Of a stretch of DNA of 64,000 bases, positions 1-7,387 are shown one piece after another; position 1 is the first letter of the stretch, and the number at the start of each line of letters is the position of its first letter. This DNA comes from Streptomyces sp. NBC_01775. Its GTDB lineage: Bacteria > Actinomycetota > Actinomycetes > Streptomycetales > Streptomycetaceae. The position numbers and the translations under genes are program-made. The notes beneath the pieces are model-generated. The model saw nothing but the letters and a program-made list of their open reading frames with translations, was not told the DNA's origin and ran no database searches. The stretch spans positions 310,001 through 374,000 of the forward strand of contig NZ_CP109104.1 in NCBI RefSeq assembly GCF_035917675.1, written 5' to 3'.

Positions 1-68
1 ATCGCGCCGTGACCGCGTGCCCGTGGCCGGCCGACAGCCGGATTCCGTTCTCGACAGAAGGGAGCGCT

Positions 69-422
69 ATGCGTGCCGACATTGTTTGGTGGGACCTGTC
101 CGTCTCCGGACAGACCATCGAGTCCATGCGTGAGTACCTGCGTGAGGAATCCGTCGCCGCGTTCTCCGAGGTGCCCGGGCTTCGCTTCAAGATGTGGCTC
201 TCCGATCCGGACACCAACCGGTGGGGAGCCGTTCTGTTGTGGGAGTCGGAAGAGGCGTCCCAGCAGGCGCTGCCCAGCCGGGCGCTCGAACTCATCGGCC
301 ACCCACCGCAGGTCGCGCACGGGTTCGACGTGGAGACCACGACCGAGGGTCGGTACGAAACGCAACGACTCGCCCTGCAAGGGCTGGCCTTCGTCGAAAC
401 AACGCAAAGTAACAACGGCTGA
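69..422 (+). CDS. YdhR/antibiotic-monooxygenase-like dimeric barrel protein
   Basis: A 117-residue cytoplasmic protein. The ATG at 69 was chosen because AAGGGAG sits just upstream (58-64); the frame is open further upstream, but without such a site. The start 'MRADIVWWDLSVSGQTIESM' and the later 'GAVLLWESEEASQQ' have the beta-alpha-beta pattern of small dimeric alpha/beta-barrel proteins (YdhR or ABM-type). Those act as haem-free monooxygenases or binding proteins. No catalytic residue can be named, so the function is inferred from fold-like features only. It stands alone, with transposase relics immediately downstream. Confidence 0.7.
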   Translation: MRADIVWWDLSVSGQTIESMREYLREESVAAFSEVPGLRFKMWLSDPDTNRWGAVLLWESEEASQQALPSRALELIGHPPQVAHGFDVETTTEGRYETQRLALQGLAFVETTQSNNG

Positions 423-439
423 CACAGCGAGCGGCTGAC

Positions 440-730
440 ACGGCGAGCTGAGTTGTCGGTGGGTGATGAGGCAGCAGGCGAGCTCGAGGAACGCTCCGTG
501 GATGCCGGCTCGCCGTTCCCAGCGGATACGCAGGCGGTGGAAGCCGTGCAGCCACGCGAAGCTTCTCTCCACGACCCAGCGGTAGGTGCCCGGCCCGGTG
601 CCGTGCGGGGTACCGCGGCGCGCGATAGCGGGCACGATGCCGCGGGCCCGGACCTGGTCGCGGTAGATGTCATGGTCGTAGCCGCGATCGGCGAACAGCG
701 AGTCGGGCTTGCGGCGGGGACGGCATTCAA
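440..730 (-). pseudogene. IS5-family transposase, C-terminal relic
   Basis: Reading the minus strand from about 726 gives DSLFADRGYDHDIYRDQV, then TYRWVVERSFAWLHGF and RLRIRWERR. This is the last part of an IS5-family (IS427-group-like) DDE transposase, including the region of the catalytic Glu in 'VVERSFAWLHGF'. The catalytic Asp region and the whole N-terminus are missing, and the frame runs on without the usual stop. The left part abuts a different transposase relic at about 731-743, which suggests one element inserted into or recombined with another. Confidence 0.75.
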
Positions 731-742
731 AGCGTGGTGTCG

Positions 743-1218
743 TCATGGTGGCTGGGCATCGAAGGCCGGTGCCGGTGGGGCAGCGGTTGATGACGTCGGG
801 GCGGTACTGGAGTTGGCGTAAGCCGTGTCGGACCGCGGTGACCCAGGTCGTCGGGGTCGGCAGAGGCGCGGTTGGCCGTGGTGGTGCGTCGCAGGGCGGA
901 CGGTTCGGGTGGTCGGCGGCGTCATCGAGAAGCCGGCTTCGTCCTCGAAGACGAGCCAGGCGTCGAGCGACGCCACGGTCCTTCCACCTGGGGCCAGGTC
1001 TCCTTCACCCAGCCGGCCACCGCGTTCTCGTCCCGCTCGATCGCACGCCGGGCGGGGATCTGGCAGGTCCAGCCGTGCCGCTTGCGCAGGGCGGCCACGC
1101 CTTGGACGGCGTAGCTCTTGTGGAAGCAGCGCCCGATCAGCGTCCTGATCCGCGACAACTGCCCGTCGAACTCCTTGAGCAGATTCAGCTCAGGCATCGG
1201 CGAATACATGTCACCCAT
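743..1218 (-). pseudogene. IS630-family transposase relic, frameshifted
   Basis: Two minus-strand frames carry successive pieces of one IS630-type transposase. The first (1218 down to about 990) reads LSRIRTLIGRCFHKSYAVQG, HGWTCQIPARRAIERDE and AVAGWVKETWPQVEG, the helix-turn-helix half. The second reads LDAWLVFEDEAGFSMTPPTT, which holds the Asp-Glu start of the DDE domain. The frame changes near 985-1000, and the catalytic domain breaks off near 743 where the IS5-type relic begins. The element cannot make an active transposase. Confidence 0.75.
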
Positions 1219-1329
1219 GCCGCCACCTCGGAAAAGAGCGAACGGCCGAGGTGACCCCACGGTGTCGGGCACGCGCCGTGGCAGCCGCAGAAGCCGGCTG
1301 CCGAGAGCGGAGTCCGGAGCCCGTCACGC

Positions 1330-1359
1330 AACCTCCACCCTTACGGGTGGTGTGAGGTT
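1330..1359. promoter_or_regulatory. Inverted repeat, operator- or terminator-like
   Basis: The dyad is AACCTC-CACCC, a TTAC loop, then GGGTG and GAGGTT with four unpaired bases between the two right arms. It lies about 180 bp upstream of the small secreted protein gene and 110 bp beyond the transposase relic. The outer ACCTC/GAGGT arms resemble MerR-family operators, but no T-run or adjacent promoter is obvious. It could equally be an IS end or a transcript-end hairpin. Confidence 0.35.
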
Positions 1360-1537
1360 CCCCAGCGGGTGACGACGCCTCGCAAGCCTGTTACGCGTCG
1401 GATGTACCTGATGTCCTTGCCCGTGGCGGTAAGTCGCTCATGCGGGAGTTAGGCCCGAGGAGCGAGTACCGCCGACAAGAATCGACGGTGCTCCAGCCCG
1501 TACCCCGTGCGGACTGGGTGACTGAGAGGACAGCAGG

Positions 1538-1891
1538 ATGAAGAGCGAAATGACGCGCCGCGCACGGGCGTTCACGGTGCTGGCCGCCCTGGCGACCGCC
1601 CTGGTGGGCGTCACGCCGATGTCGGCGATCGCCGGCGACGGACCGGACCACGGGCACAAGCGAGGCTATGTCTGCGACAAGCTCGAACGCACCCACCACA
1701 ACGGCGCCGTCGGAAGCGGCCACTGTCGCGAGCACAAAGCGCCCCGGCACGGCAAGATCCGCGGCACGTTCACCATCGAAAGCCGTTGGCACCACCACCA
1801 CAAGGTCATCTGTGTAGCCAAGGGCTGGCGTGACTCCGGCTACGCCAACACGCCCAAGTGGGTCAAGGGAACCCACTGCCACCGCGGCTGA
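1538..1891 (+). CDS. Small secreted His-rich four-cysteine protein
   Basis: A 117-residue precursor with a clear Sec signal peptide. MKSEMTRRARAF is followed by a hydrophobic stretch to about residue 32, with likely cleavage near MSAIAGD. The mature part of about 85 residues is basic and rich in histidine (DHGHKRG, RTHHN, WHHHHK, THCHRG). It has four cysteines, evenly placed enough for two disulfides (YVC, GHC, VIC, THC). GAGAGGA lies just upstream of the start. I do not recognise the family. The histidines suggest metal binding, but that is inference. It is not in an operon. Confidence 0.8.
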   Translation: MKSEMTRRARAFTVLAALATALVGVTPMSAIAGDGPDHGHKRGYVCDKLERTHHNGAVGSGHCREHKAPRHGKIRGTFTIESRWHHHHKVICVAKGWRDSGYANTPKWVKGTHCHRG

Positions 1892-1940
1892 GCCAGCTCG
1901 CATAGACCTGCCCGGCCGGAAGCAGGGGCGCCCCACGCCT

Positions 1941-2020
1941 CCGGCCGGGCACTCGTATTTCCGGCCGGGCACTCACGCTTCGGGCCGGACACTCGTGTTT
2001 CCGGCCGGACACCTCGCATC
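1941..2020. repeat. Four-unit 20-bp tandem repeat
   Basis: Four consecutive 20-bp units follow the pattern CCGGCCGGGCACTCGTATTT with a few substitutions, starting at 1941, 1961, 1981 and 2001. A fifth, degraded copy begins at 2021 and a related CCGGCCGGA lies at 1911. Each unit carries the self-complementary CCGGCCGG core. The tract lies just downstream of the secreted-protein gene, so it may act as a transcription-end structure or be a simple slippage product. Confidence 0.85.
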
Positions 2021-2172
2021 CCGGACGCCCCTCAGCGGGTGCGGCGCCACGCTAGGAGCTGCCGCTTTCCGCGTGGGCCAGCCCGCTCCAGTAGCCGATG
2101 GGCTGGCCGGCCGGCGCGTCGTCGGTGGCGGCCGGGTCGGCCGGTGCCTGGTCGGTCGTACTGCCGGTCTGC

Positions 2173-2222
2173 GGTTTCATGAGGGCGACGCTACGTCGGT
2201 TTCATGAGGGCGACGCTACGTC
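2173..2222. repeat. Perfect 25-bp tandem duplication
   Basis: The 25-bp unit beginning GGTTTCATGAGGGCGACGCT occurs twice back to back with no mismatch (2173-2197 and 2198-2222). It lies in a gene-free stretch between the secreted protein and a small membrane protein. Perfect identity suggests a recent duplication. No coding role is apparent. Confidence 0.9.
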
Positions 2223-2292
2223 CAGCCGCTACCGCACTCGGGAGCGCCTCCGCGCCCCGCCCGCGATCCCGCCCCGCGATCGGCCCGGCTTC

Positions 2293-2577
2293 TCAGAACC
2301 GCCGTACCGCCCTGGCCGCGGCGTTGCCGACCAGCAGATAGACGGCGGCGGCGATCCCGTAGTTCAGCATCACCTGCCACCAGTCGGGATCGACGGTGAA
2401 CATGTCGCGGGACCAGCCCGCGAGCCACCCTGCCAAACCGTGGACGAAACCGACGAAGTCGTTCGCTCGATTCGCGTCGAGGAGGAAGAGAAGAATCCAC
2501 AGGCCGATGATGAGCGCTGCCACGTCAGCGATGACGGCGATCACCGTCGCCGGGCTGGATCCGCGTCGAGTTGACAT
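2293..2577 (-). CDS. Small two-helix membrane protein, unknown function
   Basis: A 94-residue protein beginning MSTRRGSSPATVIAVIADVA. Hydrophobic segments lie at about residues 10-30 and 68-85, separated by an amphipathic loop with DMFTVDPDWWQVMLNYG. A short basic tail (AARAVRRF) ends it. The start at 2577 was chosen because the upstream extension is arginine-rich and does not look coding. I do not recognise a characterised family; similar short membrane proteins are common in actinomycetes. Confidence 0.65.
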   Translation of the reverse strand: MSTRRGSSPATVIAVIADVAALIIGLWILLFLLDANRANDFVGFVHGLAGWLAGWSRDMFTVDPDWWQVMLNYGIAAAVYLLVGNAAARAVRRF

Positions 2578-2889
2578 GCGGGGCGAGTCTCCAGGCAGGG
2601 GATCCGTAAACACCTGGACCCGCGAGCCCGGGGAATCGCCTCGCCCGCAGCAGGGCGAACGGTCAGGCCCGCGGCAGGTCGCGCGTCGCCGCGTACACGT
2701 CCGCACGTCCCAGCGCCGTACCACTGGGGAGAACATGACAGTCAGTAACCGAAACGGGCTGGCTTGAGATAACGTGACAGACCTCGGGTCCCACCTGACC
2801 AGGGTTCAACTGACCCCGTGGGACCGGAGTTCGAGGAGACAGCGGTACATCGGCGGCGGCCGGCCGTCGCCTCATTCCGGGGAGGACAG
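2578..2889. other. Intergenic stretch between divergent genes
   Basis: This 312-bp gap separates the minus-strand membrane protein from the plus-strand methyltransferase. It should hold two divergent promoters. I see no convincing -35/-10 pair and no gene; the only clear element is the GGGGAGGA ribosome site at 2878-2885 that serves the GTG at 2890. Confidence 0.5.
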
Positions 2890-3696
2890 GTGCACGACGA
2901 CGTGCCTCATCAGATCAACACCGAGCAGGCGAAGTCGGCGCGCGTCTATGACCACGTGCTCGGCGGCAAGGACTACTACGCGGCCGACGAGCGGGCCGCC
3001 GCCGCGATGCTGAAGGCATGGCCTCCGCTGGCCACCAGCATGCCGATCAACCGCGACACCATGCGCCGTATGGCGCGGTGGCTCTCGGACCAGGGCGTCT
3101 CGCAGTTCCTCGACATAGGCACCGGGATCCCCAACAGCCCCAACCTGCACGAGGTCGTCCAGCAGAACGCGCCGCACTCGCGCGTCGTCTACGTGGACAA
3201 CGACCCCTCCGTGCTCCTCCGGGCCCGCGCCCTGCTCACAAGCACCCCGCAGGGCCGCACCGAGTACATCGACGCGGACATGCACGACCCCTACCTCGCC
3301 CTCAACTCCCCCGTCCTTCGGGACACCTTCGACCTGACGCAGCCCGTCGCCGTCATGATCATCGCCATGCTTCAGTACGTCGAGGACGCGAGCGGGCTCG
3401 TCAGGAAGCTGACGGCCGCGCTGGCGCCGGGCAGCTACGTGGCGCTCACCACGACCACGGCCGACACGGCGCCCGAGCAGGTGACGGAGATGGCGCGCGT
3501 CTTCGCCGAGCACGGCACCCGCATGCACCTGCGCACCCGTGCCGAGGTGGAGGCCCTGCTGACGGACGCGGGGCTGGAGATCCTGGATCCCGGCGTCGTG
3601 CTGATGCACCGGTGGCGCCCGGAAGACGACAGCGCGGACATACCGGACGAGCATGTGAACATGTACGCCGCGGTCGCCCGGCTGCCCGAAGCCTGA
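2890..3696 (+). CDS. DUF574-type SAM-dependent methyltransferase
   Basis: A 268-residue protein of the actinobacterial DUF574 (Methyltransf_19) family. The GTG at 2890 follows GGGGAGGA and gives the usual family length; the longer frame from 2818 lacks such a site. Hallmarks are the N-terminal 'ARVYDHVLGGKDYYAADERA', the SAM-binding 'QFLDIGTGIPNSPNLHEVVQ', and the acidic 'VVYVDNDPSVLLRARALL'. Streptomycetes carry many paralogues, often near regulators or secondary-metabolism genes. The substrate is unknown. Confidence 0.93.
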   Translation: MHDDVPHQINTEQAKSARVYDHVLGGKDYYAADERAAAAMLKAWPPLATSMPINRDTMRRMARWLSDQGVSQFLDIGTGIPNSPNLHEVVQQNAPHSRVVYVDNDPSVLLRARALLTSTPQGRTEYIDADMHDPYLALNSPVLRDTFDLTQPVAVMIIAMLQYVEDASGLVRKLTAALAPGSYVALTTTTADTAPEQVTEMARVFAEHGTRMHLRTRAEVEALLTDAGLEILDPGVVLMHRWRPEDDSADIPDEHVNMYAAVARLPEA

Positions 3697-3823
3697 CCAG
3701 CTTCGCGGCCCGCCCGCCAGGCCCACCCGCCTGGCCTCGCGCCCTGCCCGCCGGACCCCTGTTCCGGCACCTCTCCAGGGTTGATAACGGTGCGAGGTCG
3801 AAAGCCGGGGGCGTGGTTCCAGG

Positions 3824-3842
3824 TCAGGTAAGGCTGAGCTAA
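3824..3842 (+). promoter_or_regulatory. Iron box 1 (DmdR/IdeR-like site) upstream of efeO
   Basis: TCAGGTAAGGCTGAGCTAA matches the iron-box consensus TTAGGTTAGGCTCACCTAA at 15 of 19 positions. It lies 57 bp before the efeO start, where an iron-loaded DmdR/IdeR-type repressor would block transcription. The match is by eye. Confidence 0.7.
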
Positions 3843-3843
3843 G

Positions 3844-3862
3844 TTAGGTTCGCCTCGCCCGA
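3844..3862 (+). promoter_or_regulatory. Iron box 2 upstream of efeO
   Basis: TTAGGTTCGCCTCGCCCGA has a strong left half-site (TTAGGTT) and a weaker right half, about 14 of 19 to the consensus. It follows the first box after one base. Two adjacent sites would allow two repressor dimers to bind side by side. Confidence 0.55.
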
Positions 3863-3898
3863 GGCTGTGCCTCGCTGTCCTGAACCGCTGGAGCCCGT

Positions 3899-5050
3899 AT
3901 GCGTCCCCTCCGTCTCTCCGTTGTCACCGCTGTCGCCGCCGCAACAGCTCTGACCGCCGTCACGGCGTGTGCCGAGAAGGAGAAGACCGGAGGGGACGAC
4001 GCGATCAAGGTGACGGCCACCGACTCCTCCTGCGAGGTCTCGAAGAAGAAGTTCCCGGCGGGGCACGTCCAGCTCGCGGTGGAGAACAAGGGCTCGAAGG
4101 TCACCGAGGTCTATGTGCTCTACCCGGACGACCGCATCGTCACCGAGCGCGAGAACATCGGTGCGGGCACCAAGGCGAGCATCTCGGCGGAGATCAAGGC
4201 CGGGAACTACGAGATCGCCTGCAAGCCCGGGATGAAGGGCAGCGGCATTCGGCAGAAGGTCACGGTGGCCGGGGGCGGTAAGGCGGCCAAGCGCGACCCG
4301 AAGCTGGACGCCGCGGTGGCCCACTACCGCCAGTACACCCTGAAGCAGGCCGAGCAGACGCTGCCGAAGGCCGAGGTCTTCGCGGACGCGGTGAAGTCGG
4401 GCGACATCGAGGCGGCGAAGAAGGCGTACGCCCCCTCGCGCATCGGCTGGGAGCGAACCGAGCCCGTGGCCGAGTCCTTCGGGGACATCGACCCCAAGGT
4501 CGACCTGCGCGAGGACGGCCTGGAGGACGGCCAGGACCCGGAGAAGGACTGGACCGGGTGGCACCGCCTGGAGAAGTCCCTCTGGAAGGACAAGAAGCTC
4601 ACCGGCCGCGACAAGGAGCTGGCCAAGCAGCTGATCAAGGACCTCACCGCCTGGCAGAAGAAGGTGGGAACGGCCGAGATCACCCCGACGTCCATGGCCA
4701 ACGGCGCCAAGGAACTGCTCGACGAGGTCGCCACCGGCAAGGTCACGGGCGAGGAGGAGCGCTACAGCCACACCGACCTGGTCGACTTCAAGGCGAACGT
4801 CGAGGGCGCCGAGAAGTCGTACGCGCTGCTCAAGCCGGTCGTGTCCAAGAACGACGCCGCGCTCACCAAGGAGCTCGACACGCAGTTCGGCGCGCTGAAC
4901 ACGCTGCTCGACAAGTACCGCGAGGACAAGACCGGCTACGACTTCACGCCCTACGACAAGGTCGGCAAGAAGGAGCGCAAGGAGCTGTCCGACGCGGTGA
5001 ACGCGCTCGCGGAGCCGCTGTCGAAGCTGGCCGCCGCCGTCGCCAAGTAG
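3899..5050 (+). CDS. efeO: EfeO iron-uptake lipoprotein (cupredoxin + M75)
   Basis: The periplasm-side component of the EfeUOB iron transporter. The 383-residue precursor has a lipoprotein signal ending in the lipobox AVTAC (Cys24), so it should be anchored outside the membrane. Residues about 40-120 form a cupredoxin-like domain ('HVQLAVENKGSKVTEVYVLY', 'NYEIACKPGMKGSG'). From about 130 on there is an imelysin-type M75 domain with the metal motif HxxE in 'TGWHRLEKSLW'. It leads an efeO-efeB-efeU operon behind two iron boxes, which implies induction by iron shortage. Confidence 0.96.
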   Translation: MRPLRLSVVTAVAAATALTAVTACAEKEKTGGDDAIKVTATDSSCEVSKKKFPAGHVQLAVENKGSKVTEVYVLYPDDRIVTERENIGAGTKASISAEIKAGNYEIACKPGMKGSGIRQKVTVAGGGKAAKRDPKLDAAVAHYRQYTLKQAEQTLPKAEVFADAVKSGDIEAAKKAYAPSRIGWERTEPVAESFGDIDPKVDLREDGLEDGQDPEKDWTGWHRLEKSLWKDKKLTGRDKELAKQLIKDLTAWQKKVGTAEITPTSMANGAKELLDEVATGKVTGEEERYSHTDLVDFKANVEGAEKSYALLKPVVSKNDAALTKELDTQFGALNTLLDKYREDKTGYDFTPYDKVGKKERKELSDAVNALAEPLSKLAAAVAK

Positions 5051-5106
5051 CGGACGTGGGCGATACGAGGGACAGCGGCGGCGGTATGAGCGAGGGAGCG
5101 TCTTCC

Positions 5107-6387
5107 ATGGCGGATGAGGTGAGTGGCGAGACCGCCAAGGCCGGCGAAGAGGCATCCGGCCGGACACCGTCCCGCCGCTCGGTGCTCGGCTGGGGCGGCA
5201 CGGGCCTGGCTCTCGGCGCCGTCGCGGCCGGAGGTACGGTCTCCGCGCTGAGCAGCGGGGACACGAGCGAGCCGGCCGGTTCGGCGGGCGAGGCGGTGCC
5301 GTTCCACGGCACCCACCAGGCCGGGATCGCCACCGCGGTGCCCGACCGGCTGCACTTCGCGGCGTTCGACGTGACCACCGAGGACCGCGCGGCGCTGATC
5401 CGGCTGCTCCAGGACTGGAGCGCCGCGGCGGCCCTGATGGCCAAGGGGCACGCGGTCGGCGAGGGCGCCTTCGGGCCCGTACCGGAGTCCCCGCCGGACG
5501 ACACCGGCGAGGCCGTCGGGCTCAAGCCGGCCCGGCTCACCCTGACCATCGGCTTCGGCCCGTCGCTGTTCGCCAAGGAGCGGTTCGGGCTGGAGGGCCG
5601 CAGGCCCGAGGCGCTCGTGGAACTGCCGAAGTTCCCCGGCGACAACCTCGACAAGGCGCGCAGCGACGGCGACCTGTGTGTGCAGGCATGCTCCGACGAC
5701 CCGCAGGTGGCCGTGCACGCCATCCGCAACCTGGCCCGAATCGGCTTCGGCAAGGTCTCGATCCGCTGGTCGCAGCTCGGCTTCGGCAAGACCTCCTCCA
5801 CCACGCCCGACGCGCAGACCCCGCGCAACCTGTTCGGCTTCAAGGACGGCACGCGCAATGTCGCGGGCACCGACGCCGCGGCGCTCGACAAGCACGTCTG
5901 GGTCCGCTCCCAGGACGGCCCCGGCTGGCTGACGGGCGGCTCCTACCTGGTGGCCCGCCGCATCCGCATGCACATCGAGACCTGGGACCGCACCTCTCTC
6001 AAGGAACAGGAGGATGTGTTCGGACGGGACAAGCGCGAGGGCGCGGCCGTCGGCAAGTCCGAGGAGCACGACAAGCCGCTCCTGAAGGCGATGCTTCCCA
6101 CCGCGCACGTACGCCTCGCCCACCCCGACGCCAACGACGGGGCCCGGATGCTGCGCCGGGGCTACTCCTTCACCGACGGCACGGACGGGCTCGGGCGGCT
6201 GGACGCCGGGCTGTTCTTCCTGGCCTACCAGCGGGACGTGCGCAAGGCGTTCATCCCCGTACAGCGGAATCTGGCGCGCTCCGACGCGCTCAACGAGTAC
6301 ATCCAGCACGTGGGTTCGGCGGTCTTCGCCATTCCGCCGGGCGTCCGCGACAGGGACGACTGGTGGGGACGGGAGCTCTTCTCGTGA
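5107..6387 (+). CDS. efeB: EfeB, Tat-exported DyP-type haem peroxidase
   Basis: A deferrochelatase/peroxidase that works with EfeO and EfeU in iron uptake. ATG 5107 follows GAGGGAG (5092-5098); ATG 5086 in the same frame is an alternative. The N-terminus carries the twin-arginine motif in 'SRRSVLGWGG' followed by a hydrophobic stretch, so it is exported folded with haem. The DyP hallmark 'FGFKDGTRN' lies at about residues 243-251. The C-terminal haem-side region includes 'RGYSFTDGTDGLGRLDAGLF'. The length of 426 residues is normal. It is the middle gene of the operon. Confidence 0.96.
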   Translation: MADEVSGETAKAGEEASGRTPSRRSVLGWGGTGLALGAVAAGGTVSALSSGDTSEPAGSAGEAVPFHGTHQAGIATAVPDRLHFAAFDVTTEDRAALIRLLQDWSAAAALMAKGHAVGEGAFGPVPESPPDDTGEAVGLKPARLTLTIGFGPSLFAKERFGLEGRRPEALVELPKFPGDNLDKARSDGDLCVQACSDDPQVAVHAIRNLARIGFGKVSIRWSQLGFGKTSSTTPDAQTPRNLFGFKDGTRNVAGTDAAALDKHVWVRSQDGPGWLTGGSYLVARRIRMHIETWDRTSLKEQEDVFGRDKREGAAVGKSEEHDKPLLKAMLPTAHVRLAHPDANDGARMLRRGYSFTDGTDGLGRLDAGLFFLAYQRDVRKAFIPVQRNLARSDALNEYIQHVGSAVFAIPPGVRDRDDWWGRELFS

Positions 6388-6457
6388 AGCGCACACCCGT
6401 GGCGCACACAGACGCGGCGCACCCACACGTGACGTACACCGTGGAAGGACCGGCAGC

Positions 6458-7348
6458 ATGTTCGGCAACTACCTGATCGGCCTGCGTGAGGGCCTGGAGG
6501 CCAGCCTGGTCGTCTGCATCCTGGTCGCCTACCTGGTCAAGACCGACCGCCGCGAGGCGCTGCGCCCGGTATGGCTCGGCATCGCGGCTGCCTGCGCCAT
6601 CTCGCTGGGGTTCGGCGCCGCGCTGGAATTCGGCTCCCAGGAGCTGACGTTCGAGGCGCAGGAGATGCTCGGCGGATCGCTGTCTATCCTCGCCGTGGGC
6701 CTGGTGACCTGGATGGTCTTCTGGATGCGGCGCACCGCCCGGCATCTGAAGAGCGAGCTGCACGGCAAGCTCGACGCGGCCCTCCGGATGGGTACGGGCG
6801 CGCTGGTCGCCACGGCGCTGCTCGCCGTGGGCCGTGAGGGGCTGGAGACCGCGCTGTTCGTGTGGGCGTCCGTGCGAGCCAGCGGCCAGGGCACCTCCGA
6901 GCCGCTGATCGGGGTGCTGCTGGGCATCGCGACAGCGCTCGTACTGGGCTGGCTGTTCTACCGGGGCGCGCTGCGGATCAACCTCGCGAAGTTCTTCACC
7001 TGGACCGGCGGCATGCTGGTGATCGTGGCGGCCGGTGTGCTCGCGTACGGCGTGCACGACCTCCAGGAGGCCCGCTTCCTGGGCGGCCTCCAGGACAAGG
7101 CGTTCGACATCAGCGCGACGATCCCGCCGGACAGCTGGTACGGGACCCTGCTGAAGGGCGTCTTCAACTTCCAGCCCGATCCGACCGTCGTCCAGGTCGT
7201 GGTGTGGGCGCTGTACCTGATCCCGACGATGGCCTTCTTCCTGGCACCGCGACGGAGTACGGCTCCGCGCCGGGGCGCGGCCTCCGGGGCCCCGGCCGCC
7301 TCGGAGGGCCAGGTGCCCGCGGACGCTGAGGCCGCCGAGCGCAACTGA
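6458..7348 (+). CDS. efeU: EfeU, FTR1-family iron permease
   Basis: A 296-residue polytopic membrane permease. It has both FTR1 signature motifs: REGLE at residues 10-14 and again in 'AVGREGLETALF' near residue 127. These glutamates are the known Fe-translocating residues of the family. Seven hydrophobic segments can be followed, and the tail is Ala/Pro-rich and cytoplasmic. GGAAGGA precedes the ATG. It is the last gene of efeO-efeB-efeU and converges with the amidase gene 39 bp away. Confidence 0.96.
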   Translation: MFGNYLIGLREGLEASLVVCILVAYLVKTDRREALRPVWLGIAAACAISLGFGAALEFGSQELTFEAQEMLGGSLSILAVGLVTWMVFWMRRTARHLKSELHGKLDAALRMGTGALVATALLAVGREGLETALFVWASVRASGQGTSEPLIGVLLGIATALVLGWLFYRGALRINLAKFFTWTGGMLVIVAAGVLAYGVHDLQEARFLGGLQDKAFDISATIPPDSWYGTLLKGVFNFQPDPTVVQVVVWALYLIPTMAFFLAPRRSTAPRRGAASGAPAASEGQVPADAEAAERN

Positions 7349-7359
7349 ACCGCGCGGGC

Positions 7360-7371
7360 GCGTGATCACGC
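7360..7371. terminator. Short palindrome between convergent genes
   Basis: The perfect palindrome GCGTGATCACGC lies in the 39-bp gap where efeU and the amidase gene converge. It has no T-run. It may contribute to termination on both strands, but the stem is short. Confidence 0.35.
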
Positions 7372-7387
7372 CGTCGTCACGACCCGC

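Noticed and set aside
1941..2020. CRISPR-like repeat array
   Set aside because: The 20-bp units are directly contiguous with no spacers, and no cas gene is present.
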